From Agrobacterium vaccinii (lineage in GTDB: Bacteria > Pseudomonadota > Alphaproteobacteria > Rhizobiales > Rhizobiaceae): 64,000 bases of DNA. Position 1 is the first letter of the stretch; each line of letters opens with the position of its first letter. Below are positions 36,741 through 46,847 of this stretch, in pieces. Position numbers and translations under genes: made by a program. The stretch spans positions 124,001 through 188,000 of the forward strand of contig NZ_CP054150.1 of NCBI RefSeq assembly GCF_021310995.1, given 5' to 3'. The notes below the pieces were generated by a model, which was not told where the DNA came from, searched no databases, and saw only the letters and a program-made list of their open reading frames with translations.

Positions 36741-36757
36741 ATTGTATATGCAACTAT
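36741..36757. promoter_or_regulatory. Imperfect palindrome upstream of marR gene
   Basis: ATTGTAT-ATGCAAC is an imperfect inverted repeat (5 of 7 positions symmetrical) 21 bases upstream of the MarR start. It includes the decamer ATGCAACTAT that recurs before the tautomerase gene. Size and AT-richness suit a MarR operator. Confidence 0.45.
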
Positions 36758-36848
36758 ATTAGAAGCGTACACTTAATTTTCGTCCGGTGCGTTCACCTTG
36801 ACGTGGCGCAAGTCCTGGAATTTCCTCTAACAAACTGTTCTAAAACGG

Positions 36849-36891
36849 TTTTACACCCTCGCTCCAATTCTTGCGGTACGAGGGTGTAAAA
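36849..36891. terminator. Long perfect hairpin downstream of aldo/keto reductase
   Basis: TTTTACACCCTCG and CGAGGGTGTAAAA form a perfect 13-bp stem with a 17-base loop, in the 194-base gap between the MarR start and the aldo/keto reductase stop. The A/T ends let it act as a terminator in either direction, chiefly for the minus-strand reductase. Nothing else is evident in this gap. Confidence 0.6.
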
Positions 36892-36914
36892 TTCAATAAA
36901 AACAAATAGATAAA

Positions 36915-37916
36915 TTATCTATTCGCCATCGCTGCCATCTGCGCGGGATATCGCCCGCCCGCGACCTTCGCCGGAGACAAAAGCTCACCGAGCTTCGCAG
37001 CTTCCTCCGCACTCAGTGCCACATCGGCCGCTGCCACGTTCTTTTCCAGATTGGCGATCTTCGTCGTGCCGGGAATAGGGACGATGAAATCGCCTTGTGC
37101 CAGCACCCATGCCAGCGCTAGTTGGCCCGCCGCCACGCCTTTTTCCGCGGCCATCTCTTCAAGAAGCGTTATGAGCGCCAGATTAGCGTCGAAATTCTCC
37201 GCCTGGAAGCGGGGGAGGGAGCGGCGGAAATCGGTGTCGGAGAGGCCGTCGAGCTTCTTCAAGGCGCCGGTCAGAACACCGCGACCGAGTGGACTAAACG
37301 GCACGAAGCCGATGCCGAGTTCGCGGCAGGTGTCGAGCACGCCGTTTGTCTCGACATCGCGGGTCCACAGCGAATACTCGCTTTGAAGTGCGGTGATAGG
37401 GTGGGTGGCGTGCGCTTTGCGTACCGTCTCCGCATTGGCTTCGGATAGGCCGAGATGACGAATCTTACCCGCCTTTACCAGTTCGGCCATTGCACCGACC
37501 GTCTCTTCAATCGGCACGTTGGGGTCAACGCGGTGCTGGTAGAAGAGATCGATTACATCGATGCCCAGACGCTTGAGGGAGGCGTCGGCCACGGCGTGCA
37601 CATTCTTAGGTCGGCTGTCGGTACCCACCATCATCTGTCCGGCTGGCTTGCTGGCATCGATCTTGAAGCCGAATTTGGTGGCGATGATGACCTTCTCGCG
37701 GTAAGGCTTCAAGCCCTTGCCGACCAAAACTTCATTGGTGTGAGGTCCATAGACCTCAGCCGTATCGAAGAAGGTCACGCCAAGTTCGACGGCGCGGTGC
37801 AGGGTCGCGATGGAGGCAGCTTCATCTGCAGATGGGCTGTAAGCATGGCTCATGCCCATGCAGCCGAGGCCAAGCGCTGAAACGGAGAGATTGTTTCCGA
37901 GAATTCTGTTTTGCAT
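36915..37916 (-). CDS. Aldo/keto reductase
   Basis: The 333-residue TIM-barrel oxidoreductase shows the AKR signatures: FFDTAEVYGPHTNEVLVGKG (Asp and Tyr of the tetrad), KVIIATKFGF (Lys), YQHRVDP (His) and the C-terminal NADPH-binding IVPIPGTTKIANLEKN. It resembles the AKR13/YakC-like group that reduces aldehydes. It is monocistronic by spacing. Confidence 0.95.
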   Translation of the reverse strand: MQNRILGNNLSVSALGLGCMGMSHAYSPSADEAASIATLHRAVELGVTFFDTAEVYGPHTNEVLVGKGLKPYREKVIIATKFGFKIDASKPAGQMMVGTDSRPKNVHAVADASLKRLGIDVIDLFYQHRVDPNVPIEETVGAMAELVKAGKIRHLGLSEANAETVRKAHATHPITALQSEYSLWTRDVETNGVLDTCRELGIGFVPFSPLGRGVLTGALKKLDGLSDTDFRRSLPRFQAENFDANLALITLLEEMAAEKGVAAGQLALAWVLAQGDFIVPIPGTTKIANLEKNVAAADVALSAEEAAKLGELLSPAKVAGGRYPAQMAAMANR

Positions 37917-38007
37917 CTGTCTGTCCTTGAAAACGGCACCCGTTTACATCGTTGCAACGGGTCCGATGGATCGCTGGGAGCCAGGGATCGATAGAAAATG
38001 CATGAGA

Positions 38008-38451
38008 TCAGAACTTGATCCGGTAGCGGATATGGCCATCGCTCTTGATATAGCTGTCATAGAGCTTGCGGGCCTGGGCATTATCCTCGTTGGTATGCCA
38101 GTAGAGGCGTGACCAACCCTTCTCTCCACAGATGGAAATCAGGTCATCGATCAGGGCGCGACCGATCCCTTTGCCGCGAATGGTGGCATCGATGAACAAG
38201 TCTTCCAGATAGCAATCCGGCGTCTTGACCCAAGTGCTGTCATGGAAGTGGTGGATGGCAAAGCCAACCACCTGTCCATCCAGCACTGCCAGACGCGCAG
38301 ACACGCGCGACGTGGGGTCGATGATGCGCGCCCATGTGTGGGCGGTTACGTCGTCGGCGAGATCAACACTGTAGAAGGCAAGGTAATCCTGCCAAAGCCT
38401 AAGCCACTGGCCGTAGTCTTCGCTACGGGCATCGCGAATGCTGAGATCCAT
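38008..38451 (-). CDS. GNAT-family N-acetyltransferase
   Basis: The 147-residue acetyltransferase has the acetyl-CoA loop RGKGIGRALIDDLIS and the tail HTNEDNAQARKLYDSYIKSD typical of small-molecule GNATs. Its start codon overlaps the stop of the upstream aldo/keto reductase (TAATG), so the two are translationally coupled. The substrate is unknown. Confidence 0.92.
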   Translation of the reverse strand: MDLSIRDARSEDYGQWLRLWQDYLAFYSVDLADDVTAHTWARIIDPTSRVSARLAVLDGQVVGFAIHHFHDSTWVKTPDCYLEDLFIDATIRGKGIGRALIDDLISICGEKGWSRLYWHTNEDNAQARKLYDSYIKSDGHIRYRIKF

Positions 38452-39386
38452 TATGCGCCAGCCTTGTCCAGAAGCGCCACCATCTTGTCGGTCAGTTTCA
38501 GTTCCGTGGCGCGCTTGAAGCTTTCCAGCTGCGAAAGGCTGGTGGCGCTGGCGATGGGTGCAGTCACGGCCTTTTTGCGCAAAAGCCAGGCGAGTGCGAT
38601 ATCGGCAAGCTTTGCCCCGGTTTCAGCGGAAATCGTGTCCATGGCACCGAGAATATCGAGGCCGCGCGAGTTGACGTAATCGCCGACACGGTAGGAGCGC
38701 GCCACGCCTTCCGTATCTGCCTTGCTACGGTATTTGCCGGTCAGGAACCCGGCGGCAAGGCTGTAGTAGTTGATGACGCCGATGTCTTCCTTCGCGGTCA
38801 TTTCGGCCAACGGTCCTTCGAACCTCTCGCGGGTGTAGAGGTTATATTCCGGCTGTACGACATCGAAGCGCGCCAAACCGGTTTTCGCGGAGACGTCGAG
38901 CGCTTCTTGCAGGTCCGGTGCATCGTAGTTCGAGCAGCCGATGGAGCGCACCTTGCCTTGTTCTTTGAGTTTGGTGAAAGCCCCAAGCGTTTCCTCGATC
39001 GGCGTTCCGGCGTCCGGCTTATGGGCCAGATAAAGGTCGATATAATCCGTCTGCAAACGGCGCAACGACGCCTCAACGGCTTGCGCGATCCACTCGGCCT
39101 TCAGCCCCTTATCATATCCGACCTTGGATACGATGATCGCCTTGTCGCGGGGTACGCTGCCGCGCTTCAGCCATTTGCCGATGATGGTTTCGGACTCACC
39201 GCCCTGATGACCATCAACCCATGCGGAATAGACATCCGCCGTGTCGATGGTGTTGAAGCCTGCATCGAAAAAGGCATCTAGCAACTGGAAGGAGGTGTTC
39301 TCATCCGCCGTCCAGCCGAAGACGTTGCCGCCAAAGACGATCGGGGCGATGGAAAGGCCGGTCCGGCCAAGCGCGCGTTTCTCCAC
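38451..39386 (-). CDS. Aldo/keto reductase
   Basis: The 311-residue AKR has NTIDTADVYSAWVDGHQGGE (tetrad Asp/Tyr), IIVSKVGY (Lys), YLAHKPDAGTP (His region) and APIASATSLSQLESF near the C-terminus. The start is GTG at 39386 with GGGAG upstream. It is coupled by a 1-base overlap to the GNAT gene. It is similar in kind, but not closely in sequence, to the reductase at 36915-37916. Confidence 0.94.
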   Translation of the reverse strand: MEKRALGRTGLSIAPIVFGGNVFGWTADENTSFQLLDAFFDAGFNTIDTADVYSAWVDGHQGGESETIIGKWLKRGSVPRDKAIIVSKVGYDKGLKAEWIAQAVEASLRRLQTDYIDLYLAHKPDAGTPIEETLGAFTKLKEQGKVRSIGCSNYDAPDLQEALDVSAKTGLARFDVVQPEYNLYTRERFEGPLAEMTAKEDIGVINYYSLAAGFLTGKYRSKADTEGVARSYRVGDYVNSRGLDILGAMDTISAETGAKLADIALAWLLRKKAVTAPIASATSLSQLESFKRATELKLTDKMVALLDKAGA

Positions 39387-39498
39387 GGATGATACTCCCT
39401 TTATTTCTTCTGATGTCTACAACAGTAGCAAGCGCATGCAGGCATCACCATTGAATTTCCTTGATGGCTGGCCGTGGCTTGCGTGATGGAAACGACGC

Positions 39499-40491
39499 TC
39501 AGGAGGAAAGGGTTCGGTAAAAACTGGGCGGCGCATCATGATGCTGCTGCCACACGCGACGAAGATGGCGGGCAGAGGCAAAGCCAGAGCGCTCAGCCAC
39601 TGCTTCCATATCGAGCCTGGAATGGGAGAGAATATCGCGGGCAAGGTTGACGCGCATCAGGTTGATGTAGTCCACCACGCTGACGCCGGTGTGTTCGCGA
39701 AACAGCCGCGACAGGTGCCGTTCGCTCAAGGCCGCCGCCTTGGCCAGCCTTCCCAGTGACCATTCGGCGGCGGGATCGGCGACGATGGCATCCTGTGCCT
39801 TGTGGACGGATGGGTGAATGTGGTTGCGTCCTGAAAGCCAGGGCGAGATTTGTGGGTCGTTCGCCGTGCGCCTGATATAGATGACCATGATCTGGGCGAT
39901 CCGTGCCGCAATCACCGGGCTGGTGAGTGACGACACGATGTGCAGCAGAAGATCGATGCCGGTGGAAATGCCAGCGCTGGAAAAGCGCCTGTTGTCTTCC
40001 ACGAACAGACGGTTGTCCAACACCTGTGCCAAGGGCGCGATCCGTCGCAATTCACCAATGCAATCCGCATGGGTGGTGCATTGATGACCGTCGAAGAGAC
40101 CGGCCTCGGCAGCAATCAACGCACCGGAGCAGATGGAAACGATGGTGGTATCGTCGCGCACTGTCCGCCGCAGCCAGGCTGCCAGATCGCGCCGCTCCCG
40201 CCTTGAACCGGACTGCATCGTTTCTATTAAGGAACCGCCGGAAATCAGCACCATGGCATTCTCGGGCAGCACTTCCGGCAAGGCCTCCAGCCCTGCCAGC
40301 GAAAGCCCGATGGTCGTCGTCTGGGTCTTGGCTGCCGCGACATATTGGCAGTCGAACCGCACGGCATCCTGCTGTTCGTTTGCATAACGCAGCACTTCCA
40401 GCGGTCCCGCGACATCCAGCAACAGCGTCTGCGGGGGCAGCACCACGAACACCGGAACGATCTTGGTATGCAGTCCGCCGCCACTCGTCAT
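39499..40491 (-). CDS. GlxA-type AraC regulator with DJ-1/PfpI domain
   Basis: The 330-residue regulator has an N-terminal DJ-1/PfpI-like domain (about 10-180, with VVLPPQTLLLDVAGPLEVLRYA and the nucleophile-elbow-like VSICSGALIAAEAG) and a C-terminal AraC DNA-binding domain (about 225-325). The Cys in ICSGA is retained, although these domains usually act as ligand sensors. Its start overlaps the stop of the isochorismatase-family gene, forming a two-gene operon. Confidence 0.93.
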   Translation of the reverse strand: MTSGGGLHTKIVPVFVVLPPQTLLLDVAGPLEVLRYANEQQDAVRFDCQYVAAAKTQTTTIGLSLAGLEALPEVLPENAMVLISGGSLIETMQSGSRRERRDLAAWLRRTVRDDTTIVSICSGALIAAEAGLFDGHQCTTHADCIGELRRIAPLAQVLDNRLFVEDNRRFSSAGISTGIDLLLHIVSSLTSPVIAARIAQIMVIYIRRTANDPQISPWLSGRNHIHPSVHKAQDAIVADPAAEWSLGRLAKAAALSERHLSRLFREHTGVSVVDYINLMRVNLARDILSHSRLDMEAVAERSGFASARHLRRVWQQHHDAPPSFYRTLSS

Positions 40492-41051
40492 CAGGCGGCT
40501 TCTTTCTGCGCCTGCAACGCCTCGTCCACAGTGGCGATGCGGGCAAACCGACCAGAGAGCACCAGTTCAGTGCGCATGGCGATATCCTCTGCCGAAAAGA
40601 CTTTGCCGGACGCATGTGTCATCGGAAATGTCAGTGTCGCCTCGGTCACGAAATCGACGGTGTAGCCAAGATCGGAGCCCTGCCGCGTGGTGGTTTCGCA
40701 GCATTGCTCGGTGCGAATACCGGAGACGATCAGCCGGTTGATGCCATGCTGGGTCAACCACACATCGAGACCCGTGCCGATAAACGCCGAATGGCGGTTC
40801 TTACGAAACGTCACTGTGGGCTCGATGCGGATACCCTCCAATGTGCGGATGAAACCGCTGTCTTCGGCAAAGGCCCAGTCGCCATCGACATGGAAGATCT
40901 GGATGACGGGAATCCCCGCCGCCTCAGAGCCGTCGATCAGCTTTTGCTGGGCGGCGAGGTAGGCGGAAAGACCGCTCTCATCGAAATAGGGCGCCTGACG
41001 AAAGGATTCCTGCACATCGATAACCAGAAGCGCTGTGTGTGAATGGGACAT
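40491..41051 (-). CDS. Isochorismatase-family cysteine hydrolase
   Basis: The 186-residue protein has the family triad: Asp in [10 protein letters not shown], a Lys in the [15 protein letters not shown] region and Cys in [15 protein letters not shown]. Members hydrolyse amides such as nicotinamide or isochorismate-like ethers; the substrate here is unknown. It is the first gene of an operon with a GlxA-type regulator (1-base overlap), a pairing that suggests substrate-responsive control. Confidence 0.92.
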   Translation of the reverse strand: MSHSHTALLVIDVQESFRQAPYFDESGLSAYLAAQQKLIDGSEAAGIPVIQIFHVDGDWAFAEDSGFIRTLEGIRIEPTVTFRKNRHSAFIGTGLDVWLTQHGINRLIVSGIRTEQCCETTTRQGSDLGYTVDFVTEATLTFPMTHASGKVFSAEDIAMRTELVLSGRFARIATVDEALQAQKEAA

Positions 41052-41233
41052 TTTCTGTATTTCCGATTTCTGATGATTACAGTCTTTCCCATTCGCTGAG
41101 AAGCCGAAAGTACAGGTTGCGCCGAAGAGAGGACATTTTCAGCCATCATTATGATTCATGCACCTGGGCGTGTCGAACGGTTGCGTGCTCGCTCTGTCGT
41201 GATAAAGTGCCGCCCATCACAGTGGAGGCAAGC

Positions 41234-42220
41234 ATGTTGCGTTTTGGAATTCTATCGACGGCGAAAATCGGCCGGGAGCTCGTCATTCCCGCCATTCAAG
41301 ATGCGGAAAATGCCGTCGTCACCGCAATCGCCAGCCGGGATTTGAGCAAGGCGCGGCAGCTCGCCGACCGCTTCTCCGTGCCACATGCTTTCGGTTCCTA
41401 CGAGGAGATGCTGGCGTCTGATGTCGTCGACGCGGTCTACATCCCGCTTCCCACCGCCCAGCATGTGGAGTGGTCTATCAAGGCTGCCAATGCGGGCAAG
41501 CATGTGCTCTGCGAAAAGCCGATTGCGCTCAAAGCCGACGAGATCGACAGCCTGATTGCCGCACGAGACCGCAACAAGGTGCTGATCTCGGAAGCCTATA
41601 TGGTGACCTATGCCCCGGTGTGGCTGAAGGTGCGCGAGCTGCTGGCCTCGGGTGCCATCGGAACGCTCAAGCACGTCCAGGGCTCCTTCACCTATTTCAA
41701 CCGCGATCCCGGCAATATGCGCAACATTCCCGAACTCGGCGGCGGCGCGCTTCCGGATATCGGCGTCTATCCCACCATCACCACCCGCTTTGCCACCGGT
41801 AAAGAGCCGAAACGCGTTCAGTCCACGGTGGAGCGTGACCCGGAATTCGGCACCGACATCTACGCGAGCGTCAAAGCAGATTTCGGCGATTTCGAACTCA
41901 GTTTCTACATCTCCACCCAGCTTGCGGGCCGCCAGCTGGTGGTTCTGCACGGCACGGAAGGTTTCATCGAGGTCAAGTCACCCTTCAATGCAGATCGTTG
42001 GGGTGCCGAGGAAGTGGAGCTCACCAACCAGACCCACGGCCAGTCGCAAATCTTTCGCTTTCAGGATAGCCGCCAGTATCGCAGGGAGGTCGAAGCCTTC
42101 GCGACAGCAGCGAGCGGTGGCGATGCTGAGGTCGTGTCTCTGGAAAGCTCCAAGAACAGCCAGCGCTTTATCGACGCGATCTACCGCGCTGCCGACAAGG
42201 ATGGCTGGGAAACGGTCTAA
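41234..42220 (+). CDS. Gfo/Idh/MocA-family oxidoreductase
   Basis: The 328-residue NAD(P)-dependent dehydrogenase has a Rossmann start [18 protein letters not shown], the [10 protein letters not shown] motif carrying the catalytic-region Lys, and the C-terminal GFO_IDH_MocA_C domain ([18 protein letters not shown]). It probably oxidises a sugar or inositol derivative. TGGAGG lies 8 bases before ATG 41234, which is far better than the long upstream open frame. Its end overlaps a convergent gene by 4 bases. Confidence 0.93.
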   Translation: MLRFGILSTAKIGRELVIPAIQDAENAVVTAIASRDLSKARQLADRFSVPHAFGSYEEMLASDVVDAVYIPLPTAQHVEWSIKAANAGKHVLCEKPIALKADEIDSLIAARDRNKVLISEAYMVTYAPVWLKVRELLASGAIGTLKHVQGSFTYFNRDPGNMRNIPELGGGALPDIGVYPTITTRFATGKEPKRVQSTVERDPEFGTDIYASVKADFGDFELSFYISTQLAGRQLVVLHGTEGFIEVKSPFNADRWGAEEVELTNQTHGQSQIFRFQDSRQYRREVEAFATAASGGDAEVVSLESSKNSQRFIDAIYRAADKDGWETV

Positions 42221-42621
42221 GACCCGCCACCCAGCCTTTTCCTCGCTCTTAGATAGCCGATAACGGCGAGAGCGAGGCCACCGAATGATGCCGCAAGAAA
42301 GGCGACCGGCGATTGCACGAACGGGTTTCGGCTGATGATCAGCGCAAAGATGCCGAAGCTGACGCATGTGCTGATGACGCTGACGAGTATCAGCAAAACG
42401 CCGCCCACAGGGGCGGCTCGTTGTAGGCGGTTTACAGTATAGGTGAGAACAGGCAGCGTAATCGCCACACTCAGCAAGCGCGCAAACACAATATCCAAGC
42501 CTGAACCAGCCGACAGGGCGAGGGTCAGCAAACCATCCAGCACAGTGAAGGCAACAGTGATCACAATGAATGGTGGTAAGTTCACGCGTTTACGTTCCGT
42601 TTCAAGACCCTCGAAACGCAT
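42217..42621 (-). CDS. Four-helix membrane protein, possibly GtrA-like
   Basis: The 134-residue protein has four predicted helices (about 17-37, 44-64, 74-95, 103-123) with [11 protein letters not shown] between helices 2 and 3 and a basic C-terminus. Topology and the asparagine-arginine pair recall GtrA-like lipid-linked sugar flippases, but I cannot confirm homology. It is followed closely by no partner glycosyltransferase. It overlaps the end of the Gfo/Idh gene. Confidence 0.65.
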   Translation of the reverse strand: MRFEGLETERKRVNLPPFIVITVAFTVLDGLLTLALSAGSGLDIVFARLLSVAITLPVLTYTVNRLQRAAPVGGVLLILVSVISTCVSFGIFALIISRNPFVQSPVAFLAASFGGLALAVIGYLRARKRLGGGS

Positions 42622-42651
42622 TCTGACGCAAACCTGACGCGCCGCTAGAGA

Positions 42652-42882
42652 TTAAGCGGTGCGCATGCCCCGCATCGCCAACATTGCCCCAAAGGCACCT
42701 GCGATACCGACATTGTAACCGGCCAACGCAATCAAAAGTGACAACATATGCACGCCGGATGCAGAAACGAGAGCCGCTACCGCGAACGCAGCTGCAATCA
42801 GCATGCCCGTTGCGGCGAGAGCCGTCAGAGAGCGCAAAGCAAGCGCAGCGACGCCAAGTGAGATTCCGAGAACAAATACCAT
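42652..42882 (-). CDS. Small membrane protein (unknown)
   Basis: The roughly 76-residue, very hydrophobic protein has three helices, rich in Ala and Leu (FVLGISLGVAALALRSL...). I chose ATG 42882 because GGAGGAGGAG precedes it; an upstream in-frame start would add a polar 33-residue tail. No family is recognised. It lies 30 bases upstream of the four-helix gene and is probably co-transcribed with it. Confidence 0.6.
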   Translation of the reverse strand: MVFVLGISLGVAALALRSLTALAATGMLIAAAFAVAALVSASGVHMLSLLIALAGYNVGIAGAFGAMLAMRGMRTA

Positions 42883-43067
42883 GATGCCGCTCCTCCTCCA
42901 GGGGGCCTGAGGAAAGGCACCGTCATCCTCAAAAGCCCTTATTTCTCCTCTTCCAACCGTCCATATATCAGATTGTTGCAATTTTGTGAAATTTAATCGT
43001 CAGAAAATTGTCAAATCCGCGTCATGAAGCCGATTTGCGAATCGTGCGCCATGGGGTAGAAACGGGC

Positions 43068-44666
43068 ATGAGCGATATTTTCAGCCAGCCTCTCACCAAC
43101 CTTGCCGAGTTTTCCGTTTCGGAACTGTCCGGTTCCATCAAACGCACGGTGGAAACCGCGTTCGATCAGGTTCGGGTGCGCGGTGAAATCTCTGGTTATC
43201 GCGGCCAGCATACGTCGGGGCATGCCTATTTCTCGCTGAAGGACGACCGCGCCCGCATCGATGCCGTCATCTGGAAGGGCAGTTTTTCCAAGCTGAAATT
43301 CCGCCCGGAAGAGGGTATGGAGGTCATCGCCACCGGCAAGATCACCACCTTCCCCGGCTCGTCCAAATACCAGATCGTCATTGAGAGCCTGGAGCCTGCC
43401 GGTGCCGGTGCACTGATGGCGCTGCTGGAAGAGCGCCGCCGCAAGCTGGCCGCCGAAGGTCTGTTCGATCAGACGCGTAAGCGCCGTCTGCCCTATATGC
43501 CTAGAGTCATCGGCGTCGTCACCTCGCCCACGGGCGCCGTCATCCGTGATATCCTGCACCGCATTTCCGATCGTTTCCCCGTGCATGTTCTGGTCTGGCC
43601 GGTGAAGGTACAGGGCGAAGGCTCGGGCGAAGAGGTGGCCAACGCCATCAGGGGCTTCAACGCGCTTGAGATCGGCGGAGACATTCCGCGCCCTGATGTG
43701 CTGATCGTTGCACGCGGTGGCGGCAGTCTGGAAGACCTGTGGAGTTTCAACGACGAAATCGTCGTGCGCGCTGCTGCCGAAAGCCAGATACCGCTGATAT
43801 CAGCCGTCGGCCACGAAACCGATACGACAATCATCGACCACGCAGCCGATGTGCGCGCGCCCACGCCCACGGGTGCTGCCGAAATGGCCGTGCCGGTAAG
43901 GGCCGATCTGGAAGCCCAGCTTGCGGGCCTTTCAGCCCGTCTCTCCGGCTCCATGTCCCGCCAGATGGACAACCGCCGCCAAGGCGTGCGTGCGCTCGTC
44001 CGCGCCCTGCCATCGCTCGATCAATTGCTGGCCCTTCCACGCCGCCGTTTCGATGAGGCGGCCAGCGGTCTCGGTCGCGGGCTGGAGCTGAACACGCTCA
44101 ACAAGCGCCGCAGCTTCGAGCGCACGGCTTCAGGCCTGCGCCCGGATGTGCTGGCCCATGGCTTGAAACAGCAGCGCCAGCGCATTCAGGAGCGCATGCA
44201 GCGCGCCGAAAGTCTGGTGGAACGCCGCTTGCTGCAAGCGCAATCGCGCGTCTCATCGTCGGACTCGTCGCTGCGTGCTTTGCCCGCCCGTCTCCTCGGC
44301 CAGCTGGAGCGCCAGAAGGAGAGGGTGGCCACCGCCACCCGCCGCACCGATACCGCCGTTCTGCACCGCATGTCGCAAAACCGCTCCGGCCTCGCCGCCC
44401 ACGACCGCATCCTGCAATCGCTGTCTTACAAGAACGTGCTGAAACGCGGTTATGCGGTCATTCGCGACGAAGACAATCGCCCGCTGACACGCGCTGCTGC
44501 CGTTGCCTCAGGTGCCGTTGTGTCGATGGAGTTTGCAGACGGTCGCGTGTCTGCCGTCGCTGGCGGTGCGGATGTCCAATCCGCTGACACAGTGACGGCA
44601 GCACCGAAGAAAAAGCCGGTGAAATCGACCACATCATGCCCGGTTGATCAAGGCAGTTTGTTTTAG
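43068..44666 (+). CDS. xseA: Exodeoxyribonuclease VII large subunit
   Basis: The 532-residue nuclease subunit has an N-terminal OB fold (about 10-105, with [23 protein letters not shown] cut at conserved Gly and His positions), the catalytic domain ([44 protein letters not shown]) and a long coiled coil. It degrades single-stranded DNA with XseB. It is longer than the 456-residue E. coli enzyme because of the C-terminal extension common in Rhizobiales. ATG 43068 matches the family start. Confidence 0.96.
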   Translation: MSDIFSQPLTNLAEFSVSELSGSIKRTVETAFDQVRVRGEISGYRGQHTSGHAYFSLKDDRARIDAVIWKGSFSKLKFRPEEGMEVIATGKITTFPGSSKYQIVIESLEPAGAGALMALLEERRRKLAAEGLFDQTRKRRLPYMPRVIGVVTSPTGAVIRDILHRISDRFPVHVLVWPVKVQGEGSGEEVANAIRGFNALEIGGDIPRPDVLIVARGGGSLEDLWSFNDEIVVRAAAESQIPLISAVGHETDTTIIDHAADVRAPTPTGAAEMAVPVRADLEAQLAGLSARLSGSMSRQMDNRRQGVRALVRALPSLDQLLALPRRRFDEAASGLGRGLELNTLNKRRSFERTASGLRPDVLAHGLKQQRQRIQERMQRAESLVERRLLQAQSRVSSSDSSLRALPARLLGQLERQKERVATATRRTDTAVLHRMSQNRSGLAAHDRILQSLSYKNVLKRGYAVIRDEDNRPLTRAAAVASGAVVSMEFADGRVSAVAGGADVQSADTVTAAPKKKPVKSTTSCPVDQGSLF

Positions 44667-44834
44667 GCGACAACACACTCAGTCATCCTGCACTTTCCCT
44701 GGTTTAACTTCAGCCATTGCATCGCCAGCTGCTGTGGGTGCGCGCTTGTGTACCTGGGCTGCTTGAGAAGCTAGTCTGTTGGTTTGTGGTGTAAGAGATT
44801 TGCGGGCAAAGGCGAGGGGGCTTTCGACTTGGCT

Positions 44835-44985
44835 CTGCTTTTGCCCAACGGAAGAACATTTCGATCTGCCAGCGACGTTTGTAGAGATGGGCAATCTCCT
44901 AAGCCGGTGCCTTCAGATCGCTGGTGACGATGCCAGAGCCTTTAGCTTGGCTGTTGGCCGGAAGGCAGCAAACCGAGCGATCGAA
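44835..44985 (-). pseudogene. Decayed IS4-type transposase fragment
   Basis: On the minus strand one frame reads SGIVTSDLKAPA-stop-EIAHLYKRRWQIEMFFRW. The YKRRWQIExFFRW core, and the preceding (V/T)ND-L-AP-EEIA stretch, are the signature of IS4-family transposases around the catalytic Glu. A TAG replaces an expected Glu codon, and homology is lost on both sides. Neither end shows inverted repeats that I can see. It lies in the 511-base gap (44667-45177) between xseA and gshB, which otherwise contains no gene. Confidence 0.75.
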
Positions 44986-45177
44986 CGCGGACTGAGGAAT
45001 TTACTTCAAAAGACCGTGAAAAACGCTACTCGCGTGCTGCATGTTTTAATCGCCTGTTCGTGTCCAGAACGTCACCAAGCGCCTGAACACGAGTAGAGTC
45101 AGAGTCATGCATCATGTCTAAAAATTGAAACCGAACAGGACTGCATCAAGTGCGGGCGACGGAGAGTGAGGCAGCGA

Positions 45178-46134
45178 TCAGCCCTGCGCGTCGCGTTTGC
45201 GCTCTATGGCATCCCACAGTAAACTTGCAACATCAGCACCGCCGAATTTTTTCACTTCGCGGATGCCGGTTGGCGACGTGACGTTGATTTCGGTCATGTA
45301 GTCGCCGATGACATCGATGCCGACGAAGAGGAAGCCGCGTTCGCGGAGCGCCGGACCGATGCGCTCACAGATTTCCTTTTCGCGGTTTGTCAGTTCCGTC
45401 GGTTCGGGGCGTCCGCCGGCGTGCATGTTGGAGCGGGCATCGTTTTCCGCAGGCACGCGGTTGATGGCGCCGACAGGCTCTCCATCCACCAGCAGGATGC
45501 GCTTGTCGCCCTTGCGGACGTCGGGCAGGTATTGCTGGGCGATGTAGGGTTCGCGGAACATTTGGCCGAACATTTCCAGAAGCGAGGAGAAGTTGCGGTC
45601 ATCACGGGTGGAGTGGAACACGCCAGCGCCGCCATTGCCATAGAGCGGCTTGAGAATGATATCGCCCATTTCTTCGCGGAAGCGGGAAATCTCGGCCACG
45701 TCCTTGGTGATCAGCGTGGTGGGCATGAGGTCGGCGAATTCGGTGACGAAGATCTTTTCCGGCGAATTGCGCACCCAGGCCGGGTCGTTCACCACCAGCG
45801 TCTTGGGGTGGATGCGCTCCAGCAAGTGCGTGGAGGTTATATAGGCCATGTCGAAGGGCGGGTCCTGGCGCAGATGGATGACATCCATGGTGGCGAGGTC
45901 GACGCGTTCCGGTTCGGCTAAGGAGAAGTGATCGCCGTTGATGTCACGAAGCTGCATCTGCTCGACGGTGGCGTAAATCTTGCCATCGCGCATGGACAGG
46001 CGATCCGGCGTGTAATGGAACAGGCGGTAGCCACGGGCCTGCGCCTCAAGGCTGATCGCGAATGTGCTATCGCCAGCGATGTTGATGCCGGAGACATGAT
46101 CCATCTGGATCGCGACGTTCTTGATTTTGGCCAT
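45178..46134 (-). CDS. gshB: Glutathione synthetase
   Basis: The roughly 318-residue ATP-grasp ligase adds glycine to gamma-glutamylcysteine. Visible features are the N-terminal [25 protein letters not shown]-like [11 protein letters not shown], the ATP-binding [14 protein letters not shown] and the C-terminal [24 protein letters not shown] 46134 has AAAGGAA 6 bases upstream. Full length is normal. Confidence 0.97.
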   Translation of the reverse strand: MAKIKNVAIQMDHVSGINIAGDSTFAISLEAQARGYRLFHYTPDRLSMRDGKIYATVEQMQLRDINGDHFSLAEPERVDLATMDVIHLRQDPPFDMAYITSTHLLERIHPKTLVVNDPAWVRNSPEKIFVTEFADLMPTTLITKDVAEISRFREEMGDIILKPLYGNGGAGVFHSTRDDRNFSSLLEMFGQMFREPYIAQQYLPDVRKGDKRILLVDGEPVGAINRVPAENDARSNMHAGGRPEPTELTNREKEICERIGPALRERGFLFVGIDVIGDYMTEINVTSPTGIREVKKFGGADVASLLWDAIERKRDAQG

Positions 46135-46237
46135 GCGCAATTTCCTTTTGAAAGCCCGAAATGTGTAGGGCAGGCAAGCTTCAAAGGCAACTGCTACGCG
46201 GTGGCATATCTATGAGTTTTATTGACGTGAGAGCGCT

Positions 46238-46744
46238 TTAAAGCGATGGCGTCTTTGCGGGCATCAGCTTGTTTTTCAAACGGAAAGCGATGGCGACCGG
46301 CCAAGGGAAAGGGCGGCGCAGGAAGGCGACTTTGCGAACGTAAGTGTCCACTCGCCATGTGGCCCAGGTGCCTGCTTTGAAATAGGCGACGTCACCCGCG
46401 TTGAGGTGATGCACCGAGCCATCTTCCGCCGTGACATGCACCCCACCTTCGAGGATGTGCACGGTTTCGTCCCAGGCGAAGAACCAGCGGAATGTGCCCG
46501 CCGTGCAATCCCAAAGAGCGGTATAGGCGGCGCGGTCGCTGCTGCGGGAATGGTCGGCCATGCGGGCCTGCGGCTGACCTTCGATGATCCAGTCCGGGTT
46601 GATCGGGGCAGGTTGCATGTCCAGCGCGTGTGATGCGGCGGAGACTACGGTCTGCGCCCCGGCACGGCTTTTTGCGCGTGGCACCAAAGGTACAGCGCGA
46701 CCGGCCATTGCGGCCACACTTGCGATCATAACATGCAAAACCAT
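46238..46744 (-). CDS. Cupin-domain protein (Cupin_3 type)
   Basis: The 168-residue protein has a C-terminal cupin of the ureidoglycine aminohydrolase-like (DUF861) type: CTAGTFRWFFAWDETVHILEG cut at Glu and His, then HLNAGDVAYFKAGTWATW. The N-terminus is hydrophobic and basic (MIASVAAMAGRAVPLVPRAKSRAG), perhaps a weak membrane anchor. The exact start is uncertain. It lies 104 bases downstream of ugpC but is probably a separate unit. Confidence 0.8.
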   Translation of the reverse strand: MVLHVMIASVAAMAGRAVPLVPRAKSRAGAQTVVSAASHALDMQPAPINPDWIIEGQPQARMADHSRSSDRAAYTALWDCTAGTFRWFFAWDETVHILEGGVHVTAEDGSVHHLNAGDVAYFKAGTWATWRVDTYVRKVAFLRRPFPWPVAIAFRLKNKLMPAKTPSL

Positions 46745-46847
46745 CGAGCGTCCCCACCTCGTAACGGGAACGCTTTAACACAAATCCGGTAAGAATGCTC
46801 TTCCATAAATTGAATCAATTGTAACGAAAGTGCATTTCAAGCCTATT

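Noticed and set aside
43008..43067. Upstream TTG start for xseA
   Set aside because: Family similarity begins with MSDIFSQ at 43068, and the extension has no ribosome-binding site.
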